Assembly (NCBI RefSeq): GCF_000383915.1
Contig: NZ_KB912942.1
Location: forward strand, 7,954,470 to 8,018,469
DNA from: Amycolatopsis benzoatilytica AK 16/65
GTDB taxonomy: Bacteria > Actinomycetota > Actinomycetes > Mycobacteriales > Pseudonocardiaceae
Direction: 5' to 3'
Length of the DNA: 64,000 nt
The stretch's first letter is position 1. Every line of letters begins with the position of its first letter. A program made the position numbers and the translations under genes. Below, piece after piece: positions 35,789-45,907 of this stretch. Under the pieces are notes generated by a model, which was not told where the DNA came from, did no database searches, and saw only the letters and a list, made by a program, of their open reading frames with translations.

Positions 35789-36694
35789 ATGGCGAACCCC
35801 ACCGGAGAACAGTTCGAGATCACCCGCGGCAACGCCCGCGCCGTCATCACCGAAATCGGTGCCGGCCTGCGTGCGTTCGAGATCAGCGGCGTGCCGTATG
35901 TCGAGACGTTCGCCGAGGACGAGAAGCCGCCGAAAGCGCTCGGCGAGGTGCTGCTGCCGTGGCCGAACCGGACCAAGGCCGGCAAGTGGGAGTTCGAGGG
36001 CGAGGAGCAGCAGCTGGAGATCACCGAGGAAGCGCGCGGCAACGCCATCCACGGCCTGACCCGGCACCTCGAATGGGAGCTGCTGGAGCACGCGGAATCG
36101 TCGATCACCATGGCGGTGGACGTCGAGGTACAGCCCGGCTGGCCGGTCCCGCTGCGCGCGACCGTCACCTATGACCTGCAGCCGCGAGAGCTCGTCGTCA
36201 CGCACGAAATCCGCAACGAGGGCGAGAAGCCGATCGGCGTCGGCCTCGGCACGCACCCGTACTTCCGGATCGGCGACGCGCCGACCGACGAGCTGACCCT
36301 CACCTTGAGCGCCACCCGGGTGCGGCCGGCCGCGCCGGACGAGCAAATGCCGTACGCGGACGAACAGGACGTCGAAGGCACCGAGTACGACTTCCGGTCC
36401 GGACGGTCGCTGGAGGGCGCGGACCTGGACACCGCGTTCGGCGGGCTGTCCCCGGCTGAAGACGGCACCCACCAGCACGTGCTCTCGCACGGCGACCAGC
36501 ACCTGGTGGTCTGGGCCGGCCCGGACTTCCGCTGGGTGCAGGTATTCACGCCGGACGACCTGGTCGGGCGCGGCCGCGCGGTGGCGCTGGAGCCGATGAC
36601 CTGCCCGGCGGACGCGTTGAACACCGGCACCGACCTGATCGAACTGGAGCCGGCCACGTCGTGGACCGGCAGCTGGGGGATCCGGGTCCCGTGA
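35789..36694 (+). CDS. Aldose 1-epimerase-family protein
   Basis: A 301-residue galactose-mutarotase-fold protein, probably interconverting alpha and beta anomers of a sugar. Catalytic-type residues: His in GNAIHGLTR (about 83), His in GLGTHPYFR (about 155) and the C-terminal Glu in VALEPMTCPADAL. Start MANPTGEQFEITRG; the frame extending upstream is antisense to tetR and not coding. The GNAT gene starts inside its stop, with a 4-bp overlap. Confidence 0.87.
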   Translation: MANPTGEQFEITRGNARAVITEIGAGLRAFEISGVPYVETFAEDEKPPKALGEVLLPWPNRTKAGKWEFEGEEQQLEITEEARGNAIHGLTRHLEWELLEHAESSITMAVDVEVQPGWPVPLRATVTYDLQPRELVVTHEIRNEGEKPIGVGLGTHPYFRIGDAPTDELTLTLSATRVRPAAPDEQMPYADEQDVEGTEYDFRSGRSLEGADLDTAFGGLSPAEDGTHQHVLSHGDQHLVVWAGPDFRWVQVFTPDDLVGRGRAVALEPMTCPADALNTGTDLIELEPATSWTGSWGIRVP

Positions 36695-37164
36695 CGCCGG
36701 AGATCCTCCCGGACGCAGCGGCCGGCGAACTGCTGACGCTGCAGCAGGCCGCCTATATCGGCGAAGCGCGAGCGCACCGGAACTTCGACCTGCCGCCGTT
36801 GCTGGACACCCTCGACGACATCCGGGCGGCGCTGGCCGACCCGTCGATCACCGTCTGGGGTTTCCGCGACGGCGGCCGGCTCGTGGCGAGCGTGCGGATG
36901 CGGCTGGCCGGCGAGGTCGGCGAGGTCGGCCGGCTGGTAGTGGCCCCGGATCGGCACGGCGAGGGCCTCGGCACCGCGCTGCTGACCGCGGCGGAGAACG
37001 CGACGCCGCCGGAAGTGACGGTATTCCGGCTGTGCACCGGCGAGCGCTCGGCCGGGCCGCGGTATTTGTACGGAAAACTCGGCTACCGCGAGACGCATCG
37101 CACCCCGGAAGCGGACTATCACCTGGTGCACCTGGAAAAACCCCGGGTGCGCGCATCCGGGTGA
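36691..37164 (+). CDS. GNAT-family N-acetyltransferase
   Basis: A 157-residue acetyltransferase. The acetyl-CoA motif A is visible as VGRLVVAPDRHGEGLGTALL (the R/Q-x-x-G-x-G/A element is RHGEGLG). C-terminal YLYGKLGYRETHRT is the usual strand-turn after motif B. Starts at a GTG overlapping the epimerase stop. Substrate unknown. Confidence 0.85.
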   Translation: MTPEILPDAAAGELLTLQQAAYIGEARAHRNFDLPPLLDTLDDIRAALADPSITVWGFRDGGRLVASVRMRLAGEVGEVGRLVVAPDRHGEGLGTALLTAAENATPPEVTVFRLCTGERSAGPRYLYGKLGYRETHRTPEADYHLVHLEKPRVRASG

Positions 37165-37184
37165 GTTCGTTAGCGTGTCGAACT

Positions 37185-38405
37185 ATGGCTTACAAGGCGA
37201 TTGTCGGGGGCTATGTCGTCCCTGTCGGTGCGGCTCCGATCGAGGGCGGCACCGTGCTTATCGAAGACGGCCGGATTCTCCAGGTCGGCGCTGAGGCCGA
37301 CGTCGAGGTCCCGGAGGACGCCGAACTGGTCGACGCGTCCGGCAGCTGGGTGCTGCCCGGGTTCATCGACGCCCACGCGCACCTCGGCGTGCACGAGGAG
37401 GGCGAAGGCTGGGCGGGCAACGACACCAACGAAATGACCGATCCGAACGGGGCGCGCTTCCGCGCGGTCGACGGCATCGACCCGTATGAACCGGGCTTCG
37501 ACGACGCGCTGGCCGGCGGCGTCACGAGCGTGGTGATCAAGCCGGGCTCGGGAAACCCGATCGGCGGCCAGACGATCGGCGTGAAGACCTGGGGCCGGTC
37601 CATCCTGGACATGACGTTCGCCGAGCAGGTCAGCGTGAAGAGCGCGCTGGGCGAGAACCCGAAGCGGGTGTACGGCGACAAGAAGGTGACACCGTCGACC
37701 CGCCTCGGCGTCGCGGCGATCCTGCGCGAGGCGTTCACCAAGGCGCGCAACTATCAGGAGAAGCGCGAGCACACCCGCGCCGAGGGCAAGCCGTTCGAGA
37801 CGGACTTGACCAACGAGACGCTGGCGAAGGTCCTGGACGGCGAGCTGTACTGGGACCAGCACGTGCACCGCGCCGACGACATGGTCACCGCGATCCGGCT
37901 GGCCGACGAATTCGGCTACAAGCTGGTGATCAACCACGGCACCGAAGGCCACCTGATCGCTGATCTGCTGGCCGAACGCGGCATCCCGGTCATCCTGGGC
38001 CCGCTGTTCACCACGAAGTCGAAGGTGGAACTGCGCAACCGGACGCTGCGGTCGGCGGGCATCCTGGCGCGCGCCGGGGTGAAGATCTCGATCACCACCG
38101 ACCACCCGGTGATCCCGATCAACTTCCTGGTGTACCAGGCCGCGCTCGCGGTGAAGGACGGCTTGGACCCGGAGACCGCGCTCAAGGCGCTGACCCAGCA
38201 CCCGGCGGAGATGCTCGGCCTCGACGATCGGGTCGGCACGCTGGCCCCGGGCTTGGACGCCGACGTGGTCCTGTGGTCCGGCGACCCGCTGGACGTGATG
38301 AACCGCGCGATGCGCGTCTTCGTGCGGGGACAAGAGGTGTACCACTTCGACGAGTCGGCCGGCGAGGGCGTCTCGGCGGATCGGCGGTACCGGGAAGCTC
38401 GCTGA
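37185..38405 (+). CDS. Amidohydrolase-family protein (imidazolonepropionase-like)
   Basis: A 406-residue metal-dependent amidohydrolase. The N-terminal beta sandwich leads to the metal motif GFIDAHAHLG (about 60-69). Later ligands are probably the His in DQHVHRADD, the His in VINHGTEGH and the Asp in SITTDHPVIP. The C-terminus AEMLGLDDRVGTLAPGLDAD is characteristic. ATG at 37185 has TAGCGT 8 bp upstream and no ribosome-binding site, suggesting a leaderless transcript. Cytoplasmic; substrate not assignable. Confidence 0.87.
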   Translation: MAYKAIVGGYVVPVGAAPIEGGTVLIEDGRILQVGAEADVEVPEDAELVDASGSWVLPGFIDAHAHLGVHEEGEGWAGNDTNEMTDPNGARFRAVDGIDPYEPGFDDALAGGVTSVVIKPGSGNPIGGQTIGVKTWGRSILDMTFAEQVSVKSALGENPKRVYGDKKVTPSTRLGVAAILREAFTKARNYQEKREHTRAEGKPFETDLTNETLAKVLDGELYWDQHVHRADDMVTAIRLADEFGYKLVINHGTEGHLIADLLAERGIPVILGPLFTTKSKVELRNRTLRSAGILARAGVKISITTDHPVIPINFLVYQAALAVKDGLDPETALKALTQHPAEMLGLDDRVGTLAPGLDADVVLWSGDPLDVMNRAMRVFVRGQEVYHFDESAGEGVSADRRYREAR

Positions 38406-38444
38406 GGCGCCGCTCGGTTGGGGTGCGCCGGGCGGGGCGCCTCA
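38403..38444. terminator. Hairpin between amidohydrolase gene and Uma2 remnant
   Basis: TGAGGCGCC (38403-38411) pairs with GGCGCCTCA (38436-38444) across a GC-rich 24-base loop, overlapping both stop codons. Likely a shared terminator, but without a T-run. Confidence 0.45.
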
Positions 38445-38876
38445 ATCGAGCAGCGCGGTGAGGTCGATCTCGAACGGGAACGGCTCGGTGGTGCGGAACT
38501 TCCCGGCGACGGCTGGGGCGTCCTGGTAGCCGAGTTCTCCGGCCTGGTGACAAGCGACCAGGGAGATCGGGTCGCTGAGGTCGAGGATCCAGTAGAACGG
38601 GATCCCGGCGTCGGCGTACTCGTCGTGTTTGGTTGTGTAGTCCGTGCGCTTCGAGCCAGGGGACACGATCTCGATGACCACGACGACCTCGTCCGCGCGG
38701 AACATCGCCGACTCCCGGTCCACCCTCTCGTTGGCCTTGCGGTACGTGACGATGGCGTCCGGACGCCGGGCCGAACCCGCTTCGCCCGGCGGAGCGAATC
38801 CCAGGTCGACGTCGACATCGAGGTTGAAATCCAGCTCTGGAGGCAACTGTGCCTCCAGAGCTTGGATAGCGTCTCC
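38442..38876 (-). pseudogene. Uma2-family (PD-(D/E)XK) endonuclease remnant lacking its N-terminus
   Basis: Coding-like sequence covers only the C-terminal two thirds of an Uma2 (DUF820) protein. The nuclease core is intact: RRPDAIVTY, VVIEIVSPGSKRTDYTTK and YADAGIPFYWILDL. The only start is a TTG at 38846 (LPPELDFNLDV). Family-like sequence continues 10 more codons upstream (GDAIQALEAQ) to an in-frame TGA at 38877-38879, and the usual first 50-60 residues are not found beyond it. Best read as a decayed gene; a short functional product from the TTG is possible. Uma2 genes are abundant and mobile in actinomycetes. Confidence 0.65.
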
Positions 38877-38982
38877 TCACGTCACCGGCATTGTCTCACG
38901 CATGCGCTGAGGCTGTCAGTGATCACATCGATACGGAGAGCCATGTTTCGCCGTCGGGTTGATCTTCAGGCGACTCGGCTGG

Positions 38983-40128
38983 TCAGGCGTTCTTCAGCGA
39001 CCGCGCGATCACCATCCGCTGGATCTGGTTCGTCCCCTCGAAGATCTGCGGCACCTTCGCCTCCCGCATGTACCGCTCCACCGGGAAGTCCCGCGTGTAC
39101 CCCGCGCCGCCCAGCACCTGCACCGCGTCCGTGGTCACCTTCATCGCGCCGTCCGTCGCGACGAGCTTCGCGATCGACGAGTGCCGCTGGAAGTCCATCC
39201 CGCGGTCGCGTCGCCGAGCGGCGTCCAGGTACGTCGCGCGGGCGGATTCCACCGTCGCGGCCATGTCCGCGAGCAGGAACTCCAGTCCCTGGAAGTCCGC
39301 GATCGGACGGCCGAACTGGGTCCGTCCCTTCGCGTACGCCACTGCCTCGTCCAGCGCCGCTTGTGCGAGCCCGACCGCGCACGCGGCGATCCCGAGCCGT
39401 CCCGAGCTGAGCGACGCCAGGGCGATCTTCAGCCCCATGCCTTCGCCGCCGATGAGGCGTTCGGCCGGGACGTGCGCGTCGTCGAACAGCATCTGCGCGG
39501 TCGGGGACCCGGTCAGGCCCATTTTCCGTTCGCGCGGCGCCGCGGACAGACCCGGAGTCGATGAGTCGACAAGGAGACATGAGATCCCTCGTCCGCTGTC
39601 GTCGCTGGTGCGGACCATCGTCGTGTAGAAGTCCGCGACTCCGGCGTGGGTGATCCACGCCTTCGCGCCGCGTACCACGTACTCGTCGCCGGATAGCCGC
39701 GCGCGCGTAGTCAGTGCTGCTGCGTCTGAGCCCGCCTGCGTCTCTGACAGTGCGTATGCGCCCAGGAGCGAGCCGCCCAGCATGTCCGGGAGCCACTTGT
39801 TCTGCTGTTCTTCGCTGCCGTAGTGCGCGAGCGCATAGCAGGACATCGTGTGCACCGAGAGTCCCACGCCGACGCTCATCCACGCGGCCGCGATCTCTTC
39901 CAGCGCCTGCAGGTAAACCTCGTACGGCTGCTCCGCGCCGCCCCACTGTTCCGGGTACGGGAGGCCCAGCAGGCCGGACTTGCCCATCAGGGCGAACAGG
40001 TCCCGCGGGAACTCCTCGTTCTCCTCGCCGGCCGCGGCACGCGGCTTCAGCTCGTCGCGGGAGATCTCCGTAACCAGGCTGAGCAGGTCTTCTGCCTCCG
40101 GGGTGGGCAGCAGACGTTCGACGGGCAT
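38983..40128 (-). CDS. Acyl-CoA dehydrogenase
   Basis: A 381-residue FAD acyl-CoA dehydrogenase. Motifs: YALSETQAGSDAAALTTRA (FAD/substrate), WITHAGVADFYTTMVRT, and near the C-terminus QVLGGAGYTRDFPVERYMRE and the catalytic Glu in IFEGTNQIQRMVIARSL. Short/medium-chain type by length. ATG at 40128 with GGGAGGA upstream; the longer frame into the tetR region is non-coding. Divergent from a TetR gene with an inverted-repeat operator between them, so regulation by that TetR and an acyl-type ligand is likely. Confidence 0.93.
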   Translation of the reverse strand: MPVERLLPTPEAEDLLSLVTEISRDELKPRAAAGEENEEFPRDLFALMGKSGLLGLPYPEQWGGAEQPYEVYLQALEEIAAAWMSVGVGLSVHTMSCYALAHYGSEEQQNKWLPDMLGGSLLGAYALSETQAGSDAAALTTRARLSGDEYVVRGAKAWITHAGVADFYTTMVRTSDDSGRGISCLLVDSSTPGLSAAPRERKMGLTGSPTAQMLFDDAHVPAERLIGGEGMGLKIALASLSSGRLGIAACAVGLAQAALDEAVAYAKGRTQFGRPIADFQGLEFLLADMAATVESARATYLDAARRRDRGMDFQRHSSIAKLVATDGAMKVTTDAVQVLGGAGYTRDFPVERYMREAKVPQIFEGTNQIQRMVIARSLKNA

Positions 40129-40150
40129 GGTCGTCCTCCCAGCAGCGACG

Positions 40151-40166
40151 GTACTGAAAACAGTAC
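40151..40166. promoter_or_regulatory. TetR operator between acyl-CoA dehydrogenase and tetR
   Basis: GTACTG and CAGTAC are perfectly inverted across AAAA. It lies 23 bp upstream of the dehydrogenase ATG and 68 bp upstream of the tetR ATG. A further half-like GTAC occurs at about 40193. Placement fits repression of the dehydrogenase. Confidence 0.6.
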
Positions 40167-40233
40167 TAACGGCCATTTGAGAGTACCGTATGCGGCGCGG
40201 CGCTGTCCCGCATCGGTAGGAGATAGTGACCTG

Positions 40234-40821
40234 ATGTCCACCCCCGAAGCCCGTCGCCGGCCCACCGCGCGCCAACAGGCGCTGCTGCGCGAGCTCGAGA
40301 CGCTGTTTCTGGCGGAGGGCTTCGCCGGCTTCACGCTCGACGACCTCGCCGCCCGGCTCCGCTGCTCGAAGTCGACGCTCTACGCGCTCGCGCCGAGCAA
40401 GGAGCAGCTGGCCGTCAAGGTCGTCGCGCACTTCTTCCGCGACGCGGCCGAGCGGCTGGAGAAGCGGATCGCCGGCATCGAGGACGCGCGCGAGCTGATC
40501 GGCGAGTACCTCTCCGGGGTCTCCGAGCACCTGAACCGGGCATCGCCGGAGTTCATGGCCGACATCGCCGCCTTCGCGCCCGCACGCGACACCTATCAGC
40601 TCAACAGCCGTGCCGCCGCCCGGCGGATCCGCGCGTTCATCGACAAGGGCGTCGCCGACGGGGTCTTCCGCGATGTGCACGCCCGGCTCGTCGCGGAAAT
40701 GACCGGACTGATCATCGAAGGCATTCAGACCGGCGTGCTCGGCAGGCGCACCGACGTTTCCGACGCCGAAGCGTTCACCGCGCTCGGTGAACTTCTGCTC
40801 GGCGGACTGGACAAGAACTGA
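40234..40821 (+). CDS. TetR-family regulator
   Basis: A 195-residue regulator. The DNA-binding part holds ETLFLAEGFAGFTLDDLAAR and CSKSTLYALAPSKEQL, and a C-terminal TetR_C-like domain follows. Preceded by TAGGAGA. Divergent from the acyl-CoA dehydrogenase gene, which it probably represses via the palindrome at 40151-40166. 53 bp before the next gene, which has its own -10 box. Confidence 0.88.
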   Translation: MSTPEARRRPTARQQALLRELETLFLAEGFAGFTLDDLAARLRCSKSTLYALAPSKEQLAVKVVAHFFRDAAERLEKRIAGIEDARELIGEYLSGVSEHLNRASPEFMADIAAFAPARDTYQLNSRAAARRIRAFIDKGVADGVFRDVHARLVAEMTGLIIEGIQTGVLGRRTDVSDAEAFTALGELLLGGLDKN

Positions 40822-40874
40822 TTTGTCCATTGCCGGACACGAATTGTCAGCGCGCGTTCCTCTACACTCGCCGC

Positions 40875-41816
40875 GTGATCGTGGTGGGTGGAGAGGCGCT
40901 GGTCGACCTCGTTCCTGGTGAACCGTTGGATTCCACTGTGGACGGTGGGCTGCGCGCGCTGCTGCCCCGGCTCGGCGGCGGACCGTACAACGTCGCGCTC
41001 GCCGCGGCCCGGCTCGGCGCGCCGACGGCTTTCCTGTCGCGGGTTTCCGCCGACCGGTTCGGCGTCGCGCTGGTGGATCGCCTTGCCGCGTCGCAGGTGG
41101 ACATTTCCTTGCTGCAGCGCGGCGACGAACCGACCACGCTCGCCGTCGTCGCGTTGGACGAGCGCGGCGGCGCGCAGTACACCTTCTACGTCGAGGGAAC
41201 CGCCGATCGGTTGGTTTCCGACCCGGGCGCGCTGCCGGAAGAAACCACCGCGCTGTCGCTCGGCACGCTCGGCATGGTGCTGGAGCCCGGGGTCAGCACG
41301 TATGAGCAGGTGCTGCGCCGCGAATCGGCGCGCGGCACGCTGACCGCGCTCGACCCGAACATCCGCGAAGCCCTCATCGCCGATCCGGCGGCGTATCGCG
41401 AGCGGTTCGCGTCGTGGCTGCCGGATGTCCGGTTGCTCAAGATCTCCGACGACGACGCCGCCTGGCTCGCCGAGGGGACCGATCCGGTGGCCGCGGCCAA
41501 GACGTGGATCGAATCCGGAGTGGACGCCGTCGTGCTCACTCGCGGCGCGGACGGCGTTTCTGTGATCACATCGGCCGGTGAGCTGGCCCACGTCCCGTCC
41601 CGCAAGGTCACTGTGGCGGACACCATCGGCGCCGGCGACACCGTGCAGGGCGCCCTGCTCGCCTGGCTGCACGAGCACGAGGTGCGCGACCTGGCCGCAC
41701 TCGACGCTTCGGCGTGGACCCAAGCGCTCGGATTCGCCGCGATTGCGGCGTCCATCACGGTCTCCCGCAGCGGAGCGGAGCCGCCGACCGCCGCGGAGAT
41801 GGCTTCCGCCGTGTGA
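40875..41816 (+). CDS. PfkB-family sugar kinase (fructokinase-like)
   Basis: A 313-residue ribokinase-fold kinase. N-terminal VVGGEALVDLVPG and GGGPYNVALAAARLG are the substrate-side motifs; C-terminal DTIGAGDTVQGALLAWL carries the catalytic Asp and anion hole. Most like bacterial fructokinases. The start is GTG at 40875, with TACACT 6 bp upstream as a likely -10 box and no ribosome-binding site, so the transcript is probably leaderless. Upstream of gltA but separated by 192 bp. Confidence 0.88.
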   Translation: MIVVGGEALVDLVPGEPLDSTVDGGLRALLPRLGGGPYNVALAAARLGAPTAFLSRVSADRFGVALVDRLAASQVDISLLQRGDEPTTLAVVALDERGGAQYTFYVEGTADRLVSDPGALPEETTALSLGTLGMVLEPGVSTYEQVLRRESARGTLTALDPNIREALIADPAAYRERFASWLPDVRLLKISDDDAAWLAEGTDPVAAAKTWIESGVDAVVLTRGADGVSVITSAGELAHVPSRKVTVADTIGAGDTVQGALLAWLHEHEVRDLAALDASAWTQALGFAAIAASITVSRSGAEPPTAAEMASAV

Positions 41817-42008
41817 ACCTGGTCCCAATGGGGTCATTCGGAGCAACGCATCGAGTGCGGACCGGCCCACCTTTCGACTAGCGTAGTCGTGAATTCATAC
41901 CCAGCGGGGCGGTGTGCAGCGAGGCGCGTGTTTCCTCGCGTGAACACGTTGGCTTCTGCGGAACCTGCAGGCGCCGCCGCTCCGTGCCCAAACGTGAGAG
42001 GGACCTGC

Positions 42009-43325
<1,317 letters not shown>

Positions 43326-43339
43326 GTCTCCCTGGTGTG

Positions 43340-43375
43340 AAACGCCCCGTCGTGCTCGCGCACGGCGGGGCGTTT
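43340..43375 (+). terminator. gltA terminator
   Basis: Arms AAACGCCCCGTCGTGC and GCACGGCGGGGCGTTT pair over 16 bp (one G-U pair) with a 4-base loop TCGC, followed by TTTATCG. Lies 15 bp after the gltA stop and just before the photolyase -10 box. Confidence 0.88.
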
Positions 43376-43388
43376 ATCGTTGTCCGAC

Positions 43389-44738
43389 ATGACGAAGGAA
43401 GCGCCAGTCGTACTGTGGTTCCGCCGCGACCTGCGGCTGCGGGACCATGCCGCCCTGCTCGCCGCCGCGCAGCACAGCAAGCATGTCCTGGCGCTCTACG
43501 TACTCGACGACCGGCTGCTGAAACCCGCCGGTTCGCCGCGAGTCGCGTTCTTGTTGAATTCCTTGCGAGAGCTGGACATGGCGTTGTCCGGCCGGCTGCT
43601 GGTGCGCTCCGGCGATCCGGTGCGGGAAGTCGTCGCCGCGGCCCGGTCGATCGGCGCGGCGGCGGTGCACGTCAGCGCGGACACCGGGCCGTACGGGCGC
43701 AAGCGCGACGCGGCGGTCGCGGAAGAGTTGGCGGAGCACGGAATCCAGTGGGTGCCCACTGGCTCCCCGTATGCGATCACGCCCGGCCGGGTGACCAAAC
43801 CGGACGACACTCCGTACCGGGTGTTCACGCCGTTCTTCCGGGCCTGGAACCGGCACGGCTGGCGGCGTCCGGCAGACACTGATGCGTCCCTTGTGGACTG
43901 GGTGAAGCCGAAGGACTCCTTGCCGTTGCCGGATTCTCCGCCGGTGGACTTCGCCCTGCCGCCCGCGGGGGAGGAAGCGGCGCTCGCGGTGTGGCGCTCG
44001 TATCTGGCGAATGGCCTCGAAGACTATGCGGCAGAACGAGATCGGCCGGATCACGACGGCACTACCCGGCTGTCGCCGTACTTGCGGTGGGGTGCCATCC
44101 ACCCGCGCACGATCCTGGCCGACCTGGACGATTCCGAAGGCGCGACGACGTTGCGTTCGGAGCTGTGCTGGCGCGAGTTCCACGCCGACGTGCTCTGGCA
44201 CCGGCCGGAAACCGCGCGGCAGAACTACGACCGGCGATTCGACGGAATGCGGTACGACACCGGCGCGGCGGCGCGGTCGCTGTTCGATCGGTGGTGCGAG
44301 GGCCGGACCGGCTACCCGGTCGTCGACGCCGGAATGCGGCAGCTGCTGGCGGAAGGCTGGATGCACAACCGGGTCCGGATGATCGTGGCGAGTTTCCTCG
44401 TGAAGGATCTGCATCTGCCGTGGCAGTGGGGCGCGCGGCACTTCATGCGGCACCTGGTCGACGGCGACCTGGCCTCGAATCAGCTGAACTGGCAATGGGT
44501 CGCCGGCTGCGGGACGGATGCCGCGCCGTATTTCCGGATCTTCAACCCGACCACCCAGGGGCAGAAATTCGATCCAGCCGGCGACTATGTGCGCCGGTAT
44601 GTGCCGGAACTGCGCGCGGTGGCCGGGAAAGCCGTGCACGTGCTGAAGGAACGGCCGGCGGAGTATCCGGAACCGCTCGTCGACCACGCCGAGGAGCGTC
44701 AGGTGGCGTTGCAGCGGTACGGGACGATCACCGGCTAG
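43389..44738 (+). CDS. phr: Deoxyribodipyrimidine photolyase (CPD class I)
   Basis: A 449-residue photolyase/cryptochrome-fold enzyme for light-driven repair of pyrimidine dimers. The N-terminal antenna domain begins VVLWFRRDLRLRDHAALLAA. FAD-domain motifs are TRLSPYLRWGAIHPRT, GRTGYPVVDAGMRQL, WMHNRVRMIVASFLVKDL and DGDLASNQLNWQWVAG, all normal for CPD photolyase. ATG at 43389 lies 8 bp after TATCGT, a likely -10 box, so probably leaderless. The stop overlaps the convergent permease stop by 4 bp (CTAG). Confidence 0.93.
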   Translation: MTKEAPVVLWFRRDLRLRDHAALLAAAQHSKHVLALYVLDDRLLKPAGSPRVAFLLNSLRELDMALSGRLLVRSGDPVREVVAAARSIGAAAVHVSADTGPYGRKRDAAVAEELAEHGIQWVPTGSPYAITPGRVTKPDDTPYRVFTPFFRAWNRHGWRRPADTDASLVDWVKPKDSLPLPDSPPVDFALPPAGEEAALAVWRSYLANGLEDYAAERDRPDHDGTTRLSPYLRWGAIHPRTILADLDDSEGATTLRSELCWREFHADVLWHRPETARQNYDRRFDGMRYDTGAAARSLFDRWCEGRTGYPVVDAGMRQLLAEGWMHNRVRMIVASFLVKDLHLPWQWGARHFMRHLVDGDLASNQLNWQWVAGCGTDAAPYFRIFNPTTQGQKFDPAGDYVRRYVPELRAVAGKAVHVLKERPAEYPEPLVDHAEERQVALQRYGTITG

Positions 44739-45907
44739 CGGCGCAGCGCTTCGCCAAGCCGGGCGCGAGTGCCTCCCCGCAGCACGCCATTCCGGTAGAC
44801 CCGCGCTCCGGCCCAGGTGACGACGGCGATCGTCGCGCCGGTCAGCACCAGCGACAGCGCGATTTCCCACGTCCGCACCGCACCCACAGCGATCCGCGCG
44901 GGCATCAGGATCGGCGACAGCGGAGGGATGAGCGAGACGATCCGCGTCGCCGCTCCGTTCGGTGCGCGCGCCACCAGACTGACCGCCGAAACGAACCCGA
45001 TCACCAGCGCGACGTTCACCGGAGCGACCACCGACTGGGTGTCTTTCTGCCGCGAAACCAGCGCGCCGGCCGCGCCGTAGAGCATCGCGTACAGCAAGAA
45101 ACCCAGCAGATACCAGACGATTCCCCACATCAGTGTTCCCAGTGCGAGGCCGGAAATCGAGATCACCCCGGACAAGCCGCCCGCGACCAGGCCCACCGCG
45201 GCGAGGATCGCCAGCTGCGTCAAGCCGACCAGACCGAGTCCGATCACCTTGCCCAGCAACAGCTGGGTCGGCCGGACGGTCGCGAGCAGCAGCTCCACCA
45301 CTCGGCTGGACTTCTCCTCGACGACACCCTGCGCGACGAGCAATCCGTAGGTCGTGATGCTGAGGTAGAGCAGCAGTGCGACGATCAGCCCGGCGGCGAG
45401 TTTCGATCCGGCTTCCGGATCCGGCGGTACCAGTGGCTGCACGACGGCGTGCGCGGCGGACACCGCCTGGTGCACGGCGACGGGATCCTGGTTGAGCGCG
45501 TACAGCTTCGCGTCCAGTACCTGGCTCTGCGCGATGCGGTCGAGCGCCTGCCGCAGGTCGGGGTCCAAAATGGACTCGACGGTCACGTGCAGCCGGGACG
45601 CACTGCCGGAGACCAGCGCGTCGACGTCGCCGGAGCGGACCTGGGTCACTCCATCCGATTCGGACGGCACCCGGACCAGTTCGACGGCCGGGTCCAGGTT
45701 CGCCAGCTGCGTCGCGATGCCCTGGGCCTGCCCGGACAACGCGACCCGGGTGGTGTCCCGTGCGTTGGCGAGAAACCCCTGCAGCGTGACGTAGCCCAGC
45801 AGCAGCACCAGCATCACCGCGGTGCTGATCAGGAAGGACCGGGTGCGCAACCGGGTGTTGAGCTCCCGTTTGGCGACCAGCCGCACGGCGCGCAGGGAAC
45901 GGTTCAC
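44735..45907 (-). CDS. ABC-2 transporter permease, NatB-like
   Basis: A 390-residue permease from a GTG at 45907 that overlaps the ATPase stop by 4 bp. One transmembrane segment at about 24-44, then a long extracellular domain of about 120 residues, then five or six segments from about 170 on. This is the NatB/YhaP layout of sodium- or drug-extruding ABC-2 exporters. The stretch VVEEKSSRVVELLLATVRP is typical of that group. The longer frame is a shadow of the ATPase gene. Confidence 0.87.
   Translation of the reverse strand: MNRSLRAVRLVAKRELNTRLRTRSFLISTAVMLVLLLGYVTLQGFLANARDTTRVALSGQAQGIATQLANLDPAVELVRVPSESDGVTQVRSGDVDALVSGSASRLHVTVESILDPDLRQALDRIAQSQVLDAKLYALNQDPVAVHQAVSAAHAVVQPLVPPDPEAGSKLAAGLIVALLLYLSITTYGLLVAQGVVEEKSSRVVELLLATVRPTQLLLGKVIGLGLVGLTQLAILAAVGLVAGGLSGVISISGLALGTLMWGIVWYLLGFLLYAMLYGAAGALVSRQKDTQSVVAPVNVALVIGFVSAVSLVARAPNGAATRIVSLIPPLSPILMPARIAVGAVRTWEIALSLVLTGATIAVVTWAGARVYRNGVLRGGTRARLGEALRR

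Noticed and set aside
38983..40830. 615-residue acyl-CoA dehydrogenase with an extended N-terminus
   Set aside because: The extra 230 residues are antisense to a good tetR gene and have no domain; the internal ATG has a clean ribosome-binding site.
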